This document shows, piece by piece, positions 7,139 through 16,012 of a stretch of DNA of 64,000 bases; the stretch's first letter is position 1; each line of letters begins with the position of its first letter. The notes under the pieces are model-generated. The model saw only the letters and a program-made list of their open reading frames with translations. It had not been told where the DNA came from and did not search any database. Location of the stretch: contig NZ_CP131913.1 of assembly GCF_030704205.1 (NCBI RefSeq), positions 1,240,001 through 1,304,000 of the forward strand, in the 5' to 3' direction. A program made the position numbers and the translations under genes. The stretch is from Halomonas alkalicola (lineage in GTDB: Bacteria; Pseudomonadota; Gammaproteobacteria; Pseudomonadales; Halomonadaceae).

Positions 7139-9835
7139 TCAGGCGGCGGAGCTCTCCTCGATCAGGGCCTTGAGCTCGGGAACGCAGCTGCCGCACTGGG
7201 TGCCGCAGGCCAGCCGCGCCCCCAGCGCCTCGATGCTGGCATCCCCGTCGCGGATGGCGGTCACGATGGTGCTCCTTCCCACCTGGTGGCAGCTGCAGAC
7301 CACCGGGCCGCTGTCGGCGGCACCGGCGTCACCGCCGGCCAGCAGCCGACGACGACGCGCGCCGTCCAGGGCCTCGTCCCGGGCGGCCTCGGCGAAGCGC
7401 TCGTCGAGCCAGGCCAGCCCCGGCAGTTCGCCGGGCGGCCCCACCATCAGCCACCAGCGCAGGCGCCCCGCTTCGATGCCGGCGGCACGCAGGCGCCCAC
7501 CGGATGGGTCCTCGAGCCACAGGGTCGCCGCCGGCAAATGGCGCGTTACCCAGGCCAGCCAGTCGCGGTCGGCGCTCTCGGGGGTGCCGGCCAGCTGCCA
7601 GCGCTGGCAGTGGGCCAGGGGAATTCGGGCCCAGTAGGCGGCCTCTTCGCGCCAGTCGGCCTCACCGGCCAGATCCGGCGCCACCAGCAGGGTGGCCTCC
7701 CAGGCGATCGCCAGCGGGGCCAGCGCCACGGCGCCCTGCTTGGCCTCGGGCTGGCCGGAGAGCGGATCGAGGTGGGCGGCGAGCAGACGGCCGGCCAGGG
7801 CCGCACCGCTGAAGCGGTCGTTCCAGTGCATCGGCACGAACACCTCGCCGCGCCGCTGGCCCTTGGCGAGCCGCACTCGTCCGACATAGTCGCCGCCGGC
7901 GCCACGCAGTCGCGCCAGCTGCTGGTCGGACACCCCCCAGGCTGCGGCATCGGCCGGGGCCACCTCGATAAAGGGCTCGGGGCGGTGGTTCATCAGCCGC
8001 GGCGAGCGGGCGGTGCGGGTCATGGTGTGCCACTGGTCGCGGATGCGCCCGGTGTTGAGGCGCAGCGGTCGCGCCGCGCAGAGCGCCTGCTCGGGCCCGC
8101 GGGGGCGCACCGGCACCAGGCGGGCCAGGCCGTCGGGGGTGGCGAAGCGGCCCTCCTCGAACAGCCGCGCGGTGCCGCGGGGCGCGGCGGCCGTGACCGG
8201 CCACTGGATGGGTGCGAGGGCGTCGTAGGCGGCGCGGTCGAGCCAGGCCAGCCCGGAGATATCGAACAGCCGCTCGCCCGGAGTGCCGGGAAGGTTCTCG
8301 AAGCCGGAGAGCCGGGCGTGCTCGTCGAAGATCTCCGCCGGGTGCGCGTAGGCGAAGGCCTCACCGTAGCCCAGCCGGCGGGCCACCTCGCAGATGATCC
8401 ACCAGTCGTGGCGCGCCTCCCCCGGCGGCGGCAGCAGGCCGCGCTGGCGGGAGATGCGCCGCTCGGAGTTGGTCACGGTGCCGTCCTTCTCCGACCAGGA
8501 GGATGCCGGCAGCACGATGTCGGCGTACGCCAGCAGGTCGGTGTCGGCGACGCACTCGGAGACGATCACCAGCGGGCACTGCTCGAGCGCTGCCCGTACC
8601 CGGTCGGCACGGGGCAGGCTCACCGCCGGGTTAGTGGCCATGATCCACAGGGCGTGAATCTCGCCGCGCTCGATCGCCTCGAACAGGTCTACCGCCTTGT
8701 GGCCGGGGGCCTCGGGGAGGCTCGGCGTGAGCGAGGGCGTCGACCAGAAGCGGGTGACCCGATCGATGGCGCCGGGGCTGTCGTAGTCCATATGGGCGGC
8801 CAGCTGGTTGGCCAGGCCCCCCACCTCGCGGCCGCCCATGGCGTTGGGCTGGCCGGTGATCGAGAAGGGGCCGGCCCCGGGCAGGCCCAGCTTGCCGCCG
8901 GCCAGGTGGCAGTTGATGATCGCATTGCCCTTGTCGGTGCCGCTGCTGGACTGGTTGATCCCCTGGGAGAAGGGGGTCACCACGTGGAGCTGGCTGGCGA
9001 ACCAGTAGTAGAAGGTCTCCAGGCGCTCCGGGTCCAGGTCGCAGTCGGCGGCCACGGCCGCCAGCGAAACGTCATCCTCCCGGGCCGCCGCCAGGGCCGC
9101 GTCCAGCCCCCGGGTATGGCGCGCCAGATAGAGAGCATCGAGCCTGCCCCGGTCGGCCATCCAGGCCAGCAGGCCGTTGAACAGCCGGGCATCGCTGCCG
9201 GGGCGAAGACCCAGGTAGAGATCGGCGATCTCGCAGCTGTCGGTGACCCGGGGGTCGATCACCACCACTCGCATCAGCGGGTTGCGGGTCTTGGCCACCT
9301 TGAGGCGCTGGTAGAGCACCGGGTGGTTCCAGGCCAGGTTGGACCCCACCAGCACCACCAGCTCGGCCTCCTCCAGGTCCTCGTAGCTGCAGGGCACCGC
9401 ATCGGCGCCGAAGGCGCGCCGGTGGGCGGCCACCGCCGAGGCCATGCAGAGCCGCGAGTTGGTATCCAGGTGCGGGGTGCCAATGAAGCCCTTGAAGAGC
9501 TTGTTGGCGACATAGTAGTCCTCGGTGAGCAGCTGGCCCGAGAGGTAGGCGGCCACCGCCTCCTTGCCATGCTCGCGACGGGTGGCCGCCAGCCGCTCGG
9601 CCACGGCATCCAGGGCCGTGGCCCACGCCACCTCGCGGCCGTCCACCCGCGGCCGCATCAGCCGGCCCTGCTCGCCCAGGGTCTCGTGCAGCGCCGAGCC
9701 CTTGACGCAGAGGCGTCCGTAGTTGGCCGGATGGTCGGCATCGCCGGCCACCGCGGTCAGCTGCCCGTCCGCCAGGGTCGCCCGGACCCCACAGCCGACG
9801 CCGCAGTAGGGACAGGTGGTGCTGATGTGCCGCAT
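7139..9835 (-). CDS. nasA: assimilatory nitrate reductase catalytic subunit
   Basis: An 898-residue cytoplasmic molybdenum enzyme reducing nitrate to nitrite. The start is the ATG of MRHISTTCPYCGVGC, preceded by CAGGAG. The N-terminus carries the Cys motif of a [4Fe-4S] cluster (CPYCGVGC with a later Cys in RLCVKGS). The centre is a molybdopterin oxidoreductase domain (e.g. TGQPNAMGGRE), then a dinucleotide-binding C domain. The last ~60 residues form a BFD-like [2Fe-2S] domain (CSCHQVG, CGTQCGSC). No export signal is present, as expected for Nas-type enzymes. Electrons would come from the divergently encoded FAD oxidoreductase. Confidence 0.95.
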   Translation of the reverse strand: MRHISTTCPYCGVGCGVRATLADGQLTAVAGDADHPANYGRLCVKGSALHETLGEQGRLMRPRVDGREVAWATALDAVAERLAATRREHGKEAVAAYLSGQLLTEDYYVANKLFKGFIGTPHLDTNSRLCMASAVAAHRRAFGADAVPCSYEDLEEAELVVLVGSNLAWNHPVLYQRLKVAKTRNPLMRVVVIDPRVTDSCEIADLYLGLRPGSDARLFNGLLAWMADRGRLDALYLARHTRGLDAALAAAREDDVSLAAVAADCDLDPERLETFYYWFASQLHVVTPFSQGINQSSSGTDKGNAIINCHLAGGKLGLPGAGPFSITGQPNAMGGREVGGLANQLAAHMDYDSPGAIDRVTRFWSTPSLTPSLPEAPGHKAVDLFEAIERGEIHALWIMATNPAVSLPRADRVRAALEQCPLVIVSECVADTDLLAYADIVLPASSWSEKDGTVTNSERRISRQRGLLPPPGEARHDWWIICEVARRLGYGEAFAYAHPAEIFDEHARLSGFENLPGTPGERLFDISGLAWLDRAAYDALAPIQWPVTAAAPRGTARLFEEGRFATPDGLARLVPVRPRGPEQALCAARPLRLNTGRIRDQWHTMTRTARSPRLMNHRPEPFIEVAPADAAAWGVSDQQLARLRGAGGDYVGRVRLAKGQRRGEVFVPMHWNDRFSGAALAGRLLAAHLDPLSGQPEAKQGAVALAPLAIAWEATLLVAPDLAGEADWREEAAYWARIPLAHCQRWQLAGTPESADRDWLAWVTRHLPAATLWLEDPSGGRLRAAGIEAGRLRWWLMVGPPGELPGLAWLDERFAEAARDEALDGARRRRLLAGGDAGAADSGPVVCSCHQVGRSTIVTAIRDGDASIEALGARLACGTQCGSCVPELKALIEESSAA

Positions 9836-9877
9836 GGCAGTCTCCTGCTGTTGTCGTTTCCAAGGCCCATGAACGCA

Positions 9878-9950
9878 GACGCCCGCCGCGTCCCGGTCTG
9901 GCCAGGAAGCGGCGGGCGTCGTTGCCCCGAGAGGCGCCGACATGGCGCCT
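9878..9950 (-). promoter_or_regulatory. nasA leader: hairpin, ANTAR hexaloop and overlapping terminator
   Basis: On the minus strand the RNA first forms AGGCGCC-ATGTC-GGCGCCT (9950-9932). It then has GGGC-AACGAC-GCCC (9927-9914), a hexaloop with A1 and G4. Finally a 12-bp stem GACGCCCGCCGC with its complement spans 9920-9878. The 3' arm of the hexaloop hairpin lies inside the 5' arm of the 12-bp stem, so the two exclude each other, as in ANTAR antitermination. The tail after the long stem is only TGCGTT, so terminator strength is uncertain. Confidence 0.6.
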
Positions 9951-9968
9951 TATGGATACCCAGGGCGA

Positions 9969-9984
9969 TGCAAGCGGGGTGCCA
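9969..9984 (-). promoter_or_regulatory. sigma-54 promoter of nasA
   Basis: Read on the minus strand, TGGCACCCCGCTTGCA matches the sigma-54 consensus with GG and GC ten bases apart. The predicted start of transcription near 9958 places the leader hairpins immediately downstream. Confidence 0.78.
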
Positions 9985-10074
9985 ACCCGCCCTACCCCGT
10001 GCCTGACGCCTGGCTTTTCGCGCCGTGCCCGCCACGGGGTGCCACCTCGCGCCGGGTCGACGCCGCCGAAACCT

Positions 10075-10120
10075 GCCTCATCGCGGTGCACACCCCCCTT
10101 TTGCTGCACCAGCGAGGCGC
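10075..10120. promoter_or_regulatory. pair of NtrC-like enhancer sites between divergent nas units
   Basis: GCCTC-N5-GGTGC (10075-10089) and GCACC-N5-GGCGC (10106-10120) resemble the NtrC consensus GCACC-N5-GGTGC with two and one mismatches. Their centres are 31 bp apart, about three helical turns. They sit ~110-150 bp upstream of the nasA sigma-54 promoter and ~80-140 bp upstream of the candidates for the opposite operon, suitable for both. Confidence 0.45.
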
Positions 10121-10191
10121 TCCCCCGGCACCCGCCCTCTCCCGCCACGCCGCCGCCAGGCCTCGGCAACCCATTGATTAAACGAAATGTA

Positions 10192-10226
10192 TGGCGCGAC
10201 AACCGCCTGCTGGCGAGATTCTTGAT
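10192..10226 (+). promoter_or_regulatory. candidate sigma-54 promoters of the FAD-oxidoreductase/nirBD operon
   Basis: Two overlapping possibilities. TGGCGCGACAACCGCC (10192-10207) has correct GG/GC spacing but a poor -12 box. TGGCGAGATTCTTGAT (10211-10226) has a better shape but GA instead of the near-invariant GC. Either would start transcription just before the leader hairpins. Confidence 0.35.
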
Positions 10227-10240
10227 GGGTCTGCTCAGAC

Positions 10241-10329
10241 GGCGATCAACGGCGATCGCCCGTCAACGAACATCAGGCAAGGGCGCCTCGCACCCGTCTC
10301 TCCACGAGACGGGGTCGAGGCGCCCTTTT
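10241..10329 (+). promoter_or_regulatory. nas operon leader: two ANTAR hexaloop hairpins and an intrinsic terminator
   Basis: P1 is GGCGATC-AACGGC-GATCGCC (10241-10260). P2 is AGGC-AAGGGC-GCCT (10275-10288). Both loops have six bases with A1 and G4, the ANTAR-RNA signature. The terminator has an outer stem GGGCGCCTCG/CGAGGCGCCC, a 2x2 internal loop, an inner stem CCCGTCTC/GAGACGGG and a TTTT tail (10281-10329). P2 shares bases 10281-10288 with the terminator's 5' arm, so P2 and terminator are mutually exclusive. The start codon follows 31 bases later. Confidence 0.82.
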
Positions 10330-10359
10330 GCGTTCACCCACAGGCAGAGGAGGAGCTCC

Positions 10360-11688
10360 ATGCCTCCGCACAGCACCCAGGCACCCCAGGACCCACTGGT
10401 CATCGTCGGCAACGGCATGGCCAGCCACCGGCTGCTGGAAGCGTTACTCAGGCAGCCGGCCAGGCCTGCCCGCATCACGGTGATCGGCGAGGAGCCCACT
10501 CCCGCCTACAACCGCATCCTGCTCTCGCCGCTGCTGGCCGGCGAACTGGAGCGCGACACCCTGACCCTGCGCTCGGCCGAGTGGTATGCCGAGCAGGGCA
10601 TCGAGCTGATCCTCGGCGAGCGCGTCACCGAGATCGATCGTCAGGCGCAACGCCTGACCACCGATGCCGGACGCCACCTGGCCTATGGCCGCCTGGTGCT
10701 GGCCACCGGCTCGCGCCCGGCGCTGCCGTCGCTGCCCGGCATCCGGCTCGCGGGCGTCCATGCCTTCCGCGACCTGAACGATGCCGCCACCCTTTCCGAC
10801 TGCGCCAGCCGCGGCGGCAGCGCCGTGGTGATCGGTGGCGGCCTGCTGGGCCTGGAGGCCGCCGAGGGGCTGCGCAAGCGCGGCATGGCGGTCACCCTGC
10901 TGCAGCGGGCGGAGCACCTGATGAACCGCCAGCTCGATGCCACCGCTGCGGGCCTGCTCGAGCAGGAGCTCGTCGGCCGCGGGCTCGAGGTCATCACCGG
11001 CGCCCGGCTGGCCGCCCTCGAGGACGATGGCCAGGGCCGTGTCGCCGCCGTCTGCCTCGAGGGGGGGCGCCGCCTGCCCACCGACTGCGTGGTGGTGGCC
11101 ATCGGCATCGCGCCCAACGTCGAGCCGGGGCGAGCCGCCGGCCTGGCGGTGGACCGCGCCATCCGGGTGGATGGGTACCTGACCACCTCCGACCCGGCGA
11201 TCTTCGCCCTCGGCGAATGCTGCCAGTTCGAACAGCACACCTATGGCCTGGTGGAGCCGATCTGGCGCCAGGTCGAGGTGCTCGCCGCCCACCTCGCCGG
11301 TGAAGCGGTCGGCGGCTACGCGGAGCGCCCCAGCGCCACCCGGCTCAAGGTCAGCGGCGTCTCCCTCTATGCCTTCGGCCCCACCGAGCCGGGCGAGGAG
11401 CACGAGGTGCTCGCCTACCACGACCCCGATCAGGGCGACTACCGCCGGCTCCTGCTGCGCGAGGGCCCCCTGGAGGGAGCGGTGCTCTATGGCGATACCG
11501 CCCCGGGTCCCTGGTACTTCGCCCAGGCCCTGGCCGGACGCGATCTCACCCCCTGCCGACCCGCGCTGCTGCTGGGCGCGGCCGACGCCGACGCCCTGCT
11601 CGACGCCTCACTCGACGCCTCACTCGACGCCTCACCCAAGCCCGAGGATTCCCCCACTCAGACCCGCCCCGAGAAGGAGGCCGCCTGA
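10360..11688 (+). CDS. FAD/NAD(P)H-dependent oxidoreductase, nitrate-reductase electron-transfer subunit (NasC/NasB-like)
   Basis: A 442-residue flavoprotein resembling the N-terminal half of NirB. It has a Rossmann FAD motif VGNGMASHRLLE at residue ~12, a second dinucleotide motif GGGLLGLEAAEGL near residue 160 (NAD(P)H), and a late segment with ATD-like binding (ALGECC). It probably passes electrons from NAD(P)H to NasA; in Klebsiella the equivalent is NasC. The start has GAGGAGG 6-8 bases upstream. The C-terminus holds a tripled 4-residue repeat (LDAS). The stop is one base before the nirB start, so the genes are co-translated. Confidence 0.82.
   Translation: MPPHSTQAPQDPLVIVGNGMASHRLLEALLRQPARPARITVIGEEPTPAYNRILLSPLLAGELERDTLTLRSAEWYAEQGIELILGERVTEIDRQAQRLTTDAGRHLAYGRLVLATGSRPALPSLPGIRLAGVHAFRDLNDAATLSDCASRGGSAVVIGGGLLGLEAAEGLRKRGMAVTLLQRAEHLMNRQLDATAAGLLEQELVGRGLEVITGARLAALEDDGQGRVAAVCLEGGRRLPTDCVVVAIGIAPNVEPGRAAGLAVDRAIRVDGYLTTSDPAIFALGECCQFEQHTYGLVEPIWRQVEVLAAHLAGEAVGGYAERPSATRLKVSGVSLYAFGPTEPGEEHEVLAYHDPDQGDYRRLLLREGPLEGAVLYGDTAPGPWYFAQALAGRDLTPCRPALLLGAADADALLDASLDASLDASPKPEDSPTQTRPEKEAA
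11599..11634 (+). repeat. three tandem 12-bp units in the oxidoreductase gene
   Basis: CTCGACGCCTCA occurs three times without a mismatch. The 12-bp unit keeps the frame and adds LDAS three times near the C-terminus. Such a region may vary in copy number between strains. Confidence 0.8.
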
Positions 11689-11689
11689 C

Positions 11690-14223
11690 ATGTCTACACA
11701 ACCGCACCTGATCATCATCGGCAACGGCATGGTCGGCCACCACCTGGTCGAACAGCTGGTAGAACGCGGCGCCACCGAGCGCTATGCCATCACGGTGTTC
11801 GGCGAGGAACGCCACCTGGCCTACGACCGGGTCCACCTCTCCGAGGTCTTCAACGGCCAGGACGCCGAGTCGCTGGCCCTCTCCACCGCCGACTACTACG
11901 CCGAGCACGGCATCACCCTGCGCCTCGATGAAGCGGTCACCGCCATCGACCGCGATGCGAGCGTGGTGGTCACCGCCGAGGGCCGCACCCCCTACGACCG
12001 ACTGGTGCTGGCCACCGGCTCCTTTCCCTTCGTGCCGCCGATTCCCGGCAATGACCGCGAGGGCTGCCTGGTCTACCGCACTCTGGACGATCTCGATGCC
12101 ATCCGCGCCGCGGCCGAGAATGCCGCCACCGGCGTAGTGGTGGGCGGCGGCCTGCTCGGCCTGGAAGCCGCCAACGCCCTGCGCGGGCTCAACCTCGACA
12201 CCGCCGTGGTGGAGTTCGCCCCGCGGCTGATGCCGATGCAGGTGGACACCGAAGGCGGCGAGCTCTTGCGCGAGAAGATCGAATCGCTGGGCGTGCAGGT
12301 GCTCACCGGTCGCGCGACCCAGGAGATCGTCGACGGCGAGCGCAGCCGCCACCGCATGGTGTTTCAGGACGAAAAAGTGCTGGAAACCGACCTGATCGTT
12401 TTCTCCGCCGGCATTCGTCCCCGCGACGAGCTGGCCCGCGACTGCGGCCTGGAGATCGGCGAACGCGGCGGCGTGGTGATCGACGACAACTGCCTGACCA
12501 GCGACCCGGCCATCCTCGCCGTCGGCGAGGTAGCACTGTGGAACAACAGCATCTTCGGCCTGGTCGCCCCCGGCTACCAGATGGCCAAGGCCGCCGCCGT
12601 CACGCTGCTCGAAGGCAATGAGCCCTTCAAGGGCGCCGACATGAGCACCAAGCTCAAGCTGATGGGCGTCGACGTGGGCTCCATCGGCGACGCCCACGGC
12701 GACCGTACACCCGGAGCACGCCAGTTCCGTTTTCTCGACCCGCTCAAGCAGCAGTACCGCAAGCTGGTGGTCTCCAGCGACGGCAAGCGCCTGGTCGGCG
12801 CCATGCTGGTGGGCGACAACAGCGTCTACGACACCTTGCTGCAGTACTACGCCAACCGCATCGAACTGCCCGAGGATCCGGCCTCGCTGATCCTGCCGGC
12901 CGGCAGCAGTGCCGCCCCCGCGCTGGGACCGGACGCCCTGCCGGACACCGCCATGATCTGCTCGTGCCACAACGTCACCAAGGCAGATGTATGCGCCTCC
13001 ATCGACGGCGGCGCGGTTGATCTGGGCGCGGTGAAAGGCGAGACCCGCGCCAGCACCGGCTGCGGCGGCTGTGCCGCCCTGCTCAAGACCCTGGTGGATC
13101 ACGAACTCGAAAGCCGCGGCGTGGAGGTCGACAAGTCGATCTGCGAACACTTCCACTACACCCGCCAGGAGCTCTACGACATCGTCCGGGTGGAGGGCAT
13201 CAAGACCTTCAGCGAGCTGATGGAGAAGCACGGTTCCAAGGTGGGCCACGGCCTCGGCTCTTCACCAGCCCCGGGGCTTGGCTGTGACATCTGCAAGCCG
13301 GCGGTGGCCTCGATACTGGCCTCCTGCTTCAACGAGCCGATCACCGACGCGGCCCATATCCCGCTGCAGGACACCAACGACACGTTCATGGCCAACATGC
13401 AGAAGAACGGCACCTACTCGGTGGTGCCGCGCATCGCCGGCGGGGAGATCACCCCCGACAAAGTGTGGTGGGTCTGGGGCAGGTGGCGCAGAAGTACAAC
13501 CTCTACACCAAAGTGACCGGCGGCCAGCGCATCGATCTGTTCGGCGCGCGCCTGGAGGACCTGCCGGCCATCTGGGGCGAGCTGATCGAAGCCGGCTTCG
13601 AGACCGGCCACGCCTATGGCAAATCGCTGCGTACGGTGAAATCCTGCGTGGGCAGCACCTGGTGCCGCTACGGCGTGCAAGACAGCGTGGGCATGGCGAT
13701 CCGGCTGGAGCACCGCTACAAGGGCCTGCGCGCGCCGCACAAGATCAAGTTCGGGGTTTCCGGCTGTACCCGCGAGTGCGCCGAAGCCCAAAGCAAGGAC
13801 ATCGGTGTGATCGCCACCGAGAACGGCTGGAACCTGTACGTCTCCGGTAACGGCGGCATGCGCCCGCGCCACGCCGAACTGTTCGCCACCGACCTCAGCG
13901 ACGAAGCGCTGTTCCGCTACATCGACCGCTTCCTGATGTTCTACATCCGCACCGCCGATCGCCTGCAGCGCACCTCGGTGTGGCGCGAGAACCTGGAAGG
14001 CGGCCTGGACTACCTCAAGGAAGTGATCCTCGAAGACAGCCTCGGCATCGGCGAGGAGCTGGAGCGCCAGATGCAGGCCGTGGTCGACACCTACCAGTGC
14101 GAGTGGGCCAACGCCATCAGCGACCCGGAGAAGCTCAAGCGCTTCAGAAGCTTCGTCAACGACAGTCGCCCCGACCCGGACATCATCTATACCAGCGAGC
14201 GCGGCCAGTTACGTCCCGCCTGA
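11690..14223 (+). pseudogene. nirB: nitrite reductase large subunit NirB, split by a frameshift
   Basis: Reduces nitrite to ammonium with NAD(P)H in the cytoplasm. The first part (from MSTQPHLIIIGNG) has FAD and NAD(P)H domains, then a BFD-like [2Fe-2S] domain (CSCHNVTK, CGGC) and the start of the sirohaem part (GGEITPDK). The frame then breaks between 13463 and 13473: the first frame runs to a stop at 13516, while the -1 frame continues with LGQVAQKYNLYT. It carries the sirohaem/[4Fe-4S] residues CVGSTWC and SGCTRECAEA through to the normal end. Two surplus bases or one missing base explain it. All other positions look intact, so a sequencing error or a very recent mutation is likely. Confidence 0.9.
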
Positions 14224-14237
14224 AGGAGTCTTTCCCC

Positions 14238-14663
14238 ATGACTATCGCCTCTGCAGCAGCCAACACCATGACCCAGACCTGGCAACGTCTATGCACCCGC
14301 GCCGACCTGGTGCCCCACTCCGGCGTCGCCGCCTGGCTGGAAACCCCGGAAGGCCCCGCCCAGGTGGCGATCTTCTATCTTCCAAGCGACCCAAACACGT
14401 CGCAGCCAAGCGACCCGAACACGTCGCAGCTCCCCGGCCACGCGCAGGAACTCTACGCCATGGACCACCGCGACCCCTTCTCAGGGGCCAACGTCATCGC
14501 CCGCGGCATCGTCGGCGATCTACAGGGCGAGCCGGTGGTCGCCTCGCCGCTCTACAAGCAGCACTTCCGCCTCGCCGACGGCCGGTGCCTGGAGGACGAC
14601 AGCGTTCAGCTGCGCACCTGGAAGGTGAGCTTCAAGGGCGAGGAGGTGTGGATCCAGGCCTGA
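14238..14663 (+). CDS. nirD: nitrite reductase small subunit NirD
   Basis: A 141-residue protein with the Rieske-like fold of NirD, partner of NirB. Recognisable features are the N-terminal segment WQRLCTRADLVPHSG, the block AMDHRDPFSGANVIARGIVG and the C-terminal SPLYKQHFRLADGRC. The start ATG is preceded by AAGGAG. It carries an in-frame duplicated 8-residue insert (PSDPNTSQ twice) after residue ~48, where NirD proteins are normally shorter. It is the last gene of the operon. Confidence 0.92.
   Translation: MTIASAAANTMTQTWQRLCTRADLVPHSGVAAWLETPEGPAQVAIFYLPSDPNTSQPSDPNTSQLPGHAQELYAMDHRDPFSGANVIARGIVGDLQGEPVVASPLYKQHFRLADGRCLEDDSVQLRTWKVSFKGEEVWIQA
14382..14429 (+). repeat. 24-bp tandem duplication inside nirD
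   Basis: Two 24-base copies differ at one position (CAAAC versus CGAAC) and encode PSDPNTSQ twice. The repeat falls in a likely surface loop and keeps the frame. Confidence 0.85.
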
Positions 14664-14749
14664 CGCCAGCGCTGGCCGCCCCGGGGTGAACTCTCTATGC
14701 TGTTCGTGATGCAATGCAGCACAACGCAACCGCCATGAGAGGCAAGCCG

Positions 14750-15775
14750 ATGAGCGAGACCAAACGGATCGACCTGGCCCTGCAGGGCGGCGGCGCCCAC
14801 GGCGCCTTCACCTGGGGCGTGATGGACCGCCTGCTGGAAGATTCCCGTATCGAGATCGAGGGCATCAGCGGCACCAGCGCCGGGGCCATGAACGGCGTGG
14901 TGATGGCCGACGCCCTCACCCGGGGCGACCGCGACACCGCTCGCCAGGCCCTCCACGACTTCTGGCAGGCGGTGAGCCGCGCCGGCATGACCAGCCCCAT
15001 CCGGCGCACCCCGCTGGACATGCTCACCGGCAACTGGAGCCTCGACCACTCCCCCGGCTATATCGCCATGGACCTGATGAGCCGGCTGGTCTCGCCCTAC
15101 CAGTTCAACCCCTTCAATCTCAATCCGCTGCGCGACCTGCTCGCCGAGCGGGTCGACTTCGAGGGGGTGCGCCGCTGCCCCGACCTCAAGCTGTTCGTTA
15201 CCGCCACCAACGTGCGCAGCGGCAAGCAGCGCATCTTTACCCGGGAGGAGATGAGCGCGGATGCGGTGATGGCGTCGGCCTGCCTGCCCACGGTCTTCCA
15301 GGCGGTGGAGATCGACGGCGAGGCCTACTGGGACGGCGGCTACATGGGTAACCCCGCACTGATGCCCCTGATGGAGCACTGCGGCACAAGAGACATCGTC
15401 ATCGTGCAGATCAACCCCATCTACCGGGAGGAGCTGCCCACCAGCGCCGCGGCAATCATGAGCCGCCTGAACGAGATCACCTTCAACGCCTCGCTGATCA
15501 AGGAGGTGCACATGATCGCCATGCTGCAGCGCCTGCTCGGCGACCAGGGCGTGGATATCGGCTGCTATGCCGGCACCCTCTTTCACCGCATCGACGGCGA
15601 CGAGACCCTGAGCAAGCTCTCGGTCTCGAGCAAGATGAACGCCGAGTGGCCCTTCCTCTGCCACCTGCGCGACGCGGGACGGCGCACCGCCGATGGCTGG
15701 CTCGCCGAGCACTTCGAAGCGCTGGGCAGCCGCTCCACCCTGGACGTCGAGAGCGTCTATCGAGATACCGAATAG
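14750..15775 (+). CDS. patatin-like phospholipase
   Basis: A 341-residue protein of the bacterial patatin family (RssA-like serine hydrolases acting on lipids). It shows the oxyanion-hole glycines LQGGGAHGAFTWG near residue 12, the nucleophile elbow GTSAG near residue 43 and the catalytic Asp in WDGGYMGNP near residue 200, the Ser-Asp dyad. The ATG at 14750 was chosen because AGAGG precedes it and it gives the usual short N-terminus; an in-frame ATG at 14714 is possible. No signal peptide is visible. It stands alone between nirD and phoH. Confidence 0.88.
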   Translation: MSETKRIDLALQGGGAHGAFTWGVMDRLLEDSRIEIEGISGTSAGAMNGVVMADALTRGDRDTARQALHDFWQAVSRAGMTSPIRRTPLDMLTGNWSLDHSPGYIAMDLMSRLVSPYQFNPFNLNPLRDLLAERVDFEGVRRCPDLKLFVTATNVRSGKQRIFTREEMSADAVMASACLPTVFQAVEIDGEAYWDGGYMGNPALMPLMEHCGTRDIVIVQINPIYREELPTSAAAIMSRLNEITFNASLIKEVHMIAMLQRLLGDQGVDIGCYAGTLFHRIDGDETLSKLSVSSKMNAEWPFLCHLRDAGRRTADGWLAEHFEALGSRSTLDVESVYRDTE

Positions 15776-16012
15776 GCGGCCTGCGTTGAGACTTCGCGAG
15801 AGACGCATCTTGCCAGCTCCAGAGGCGCGGACCATGCTCGGGAAACGGGTGGGGCACTCGCTGCCCCGCCGTCTGTCCAAGGCAACAGGAGGGAGGATCA
15901 GCGCCGCACGACACCGTCGGCCCTGTCACTTTCCTGACATCGTGCGCTGACAGTGTCGACATAGGGACGTCATAAACGACGCCCGCTCGCGACAATCAGG
16001 AGAGCTGCGCCG

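Noticed and set aside
7286..10006. 906-residue plus-strand open frame opposite nasA
   Set aside because: GC-rich shadow of the nasA codons; composition is Gly/Ala/Arg/Gln-rich without motifs, and the minus strand has a full molybdoenzyme.
13463..13480. Programmed frameshifting in nirB
   Set aside because: No slippery heptamer or downstream structure is evident, and NirB is not known to need a shift.
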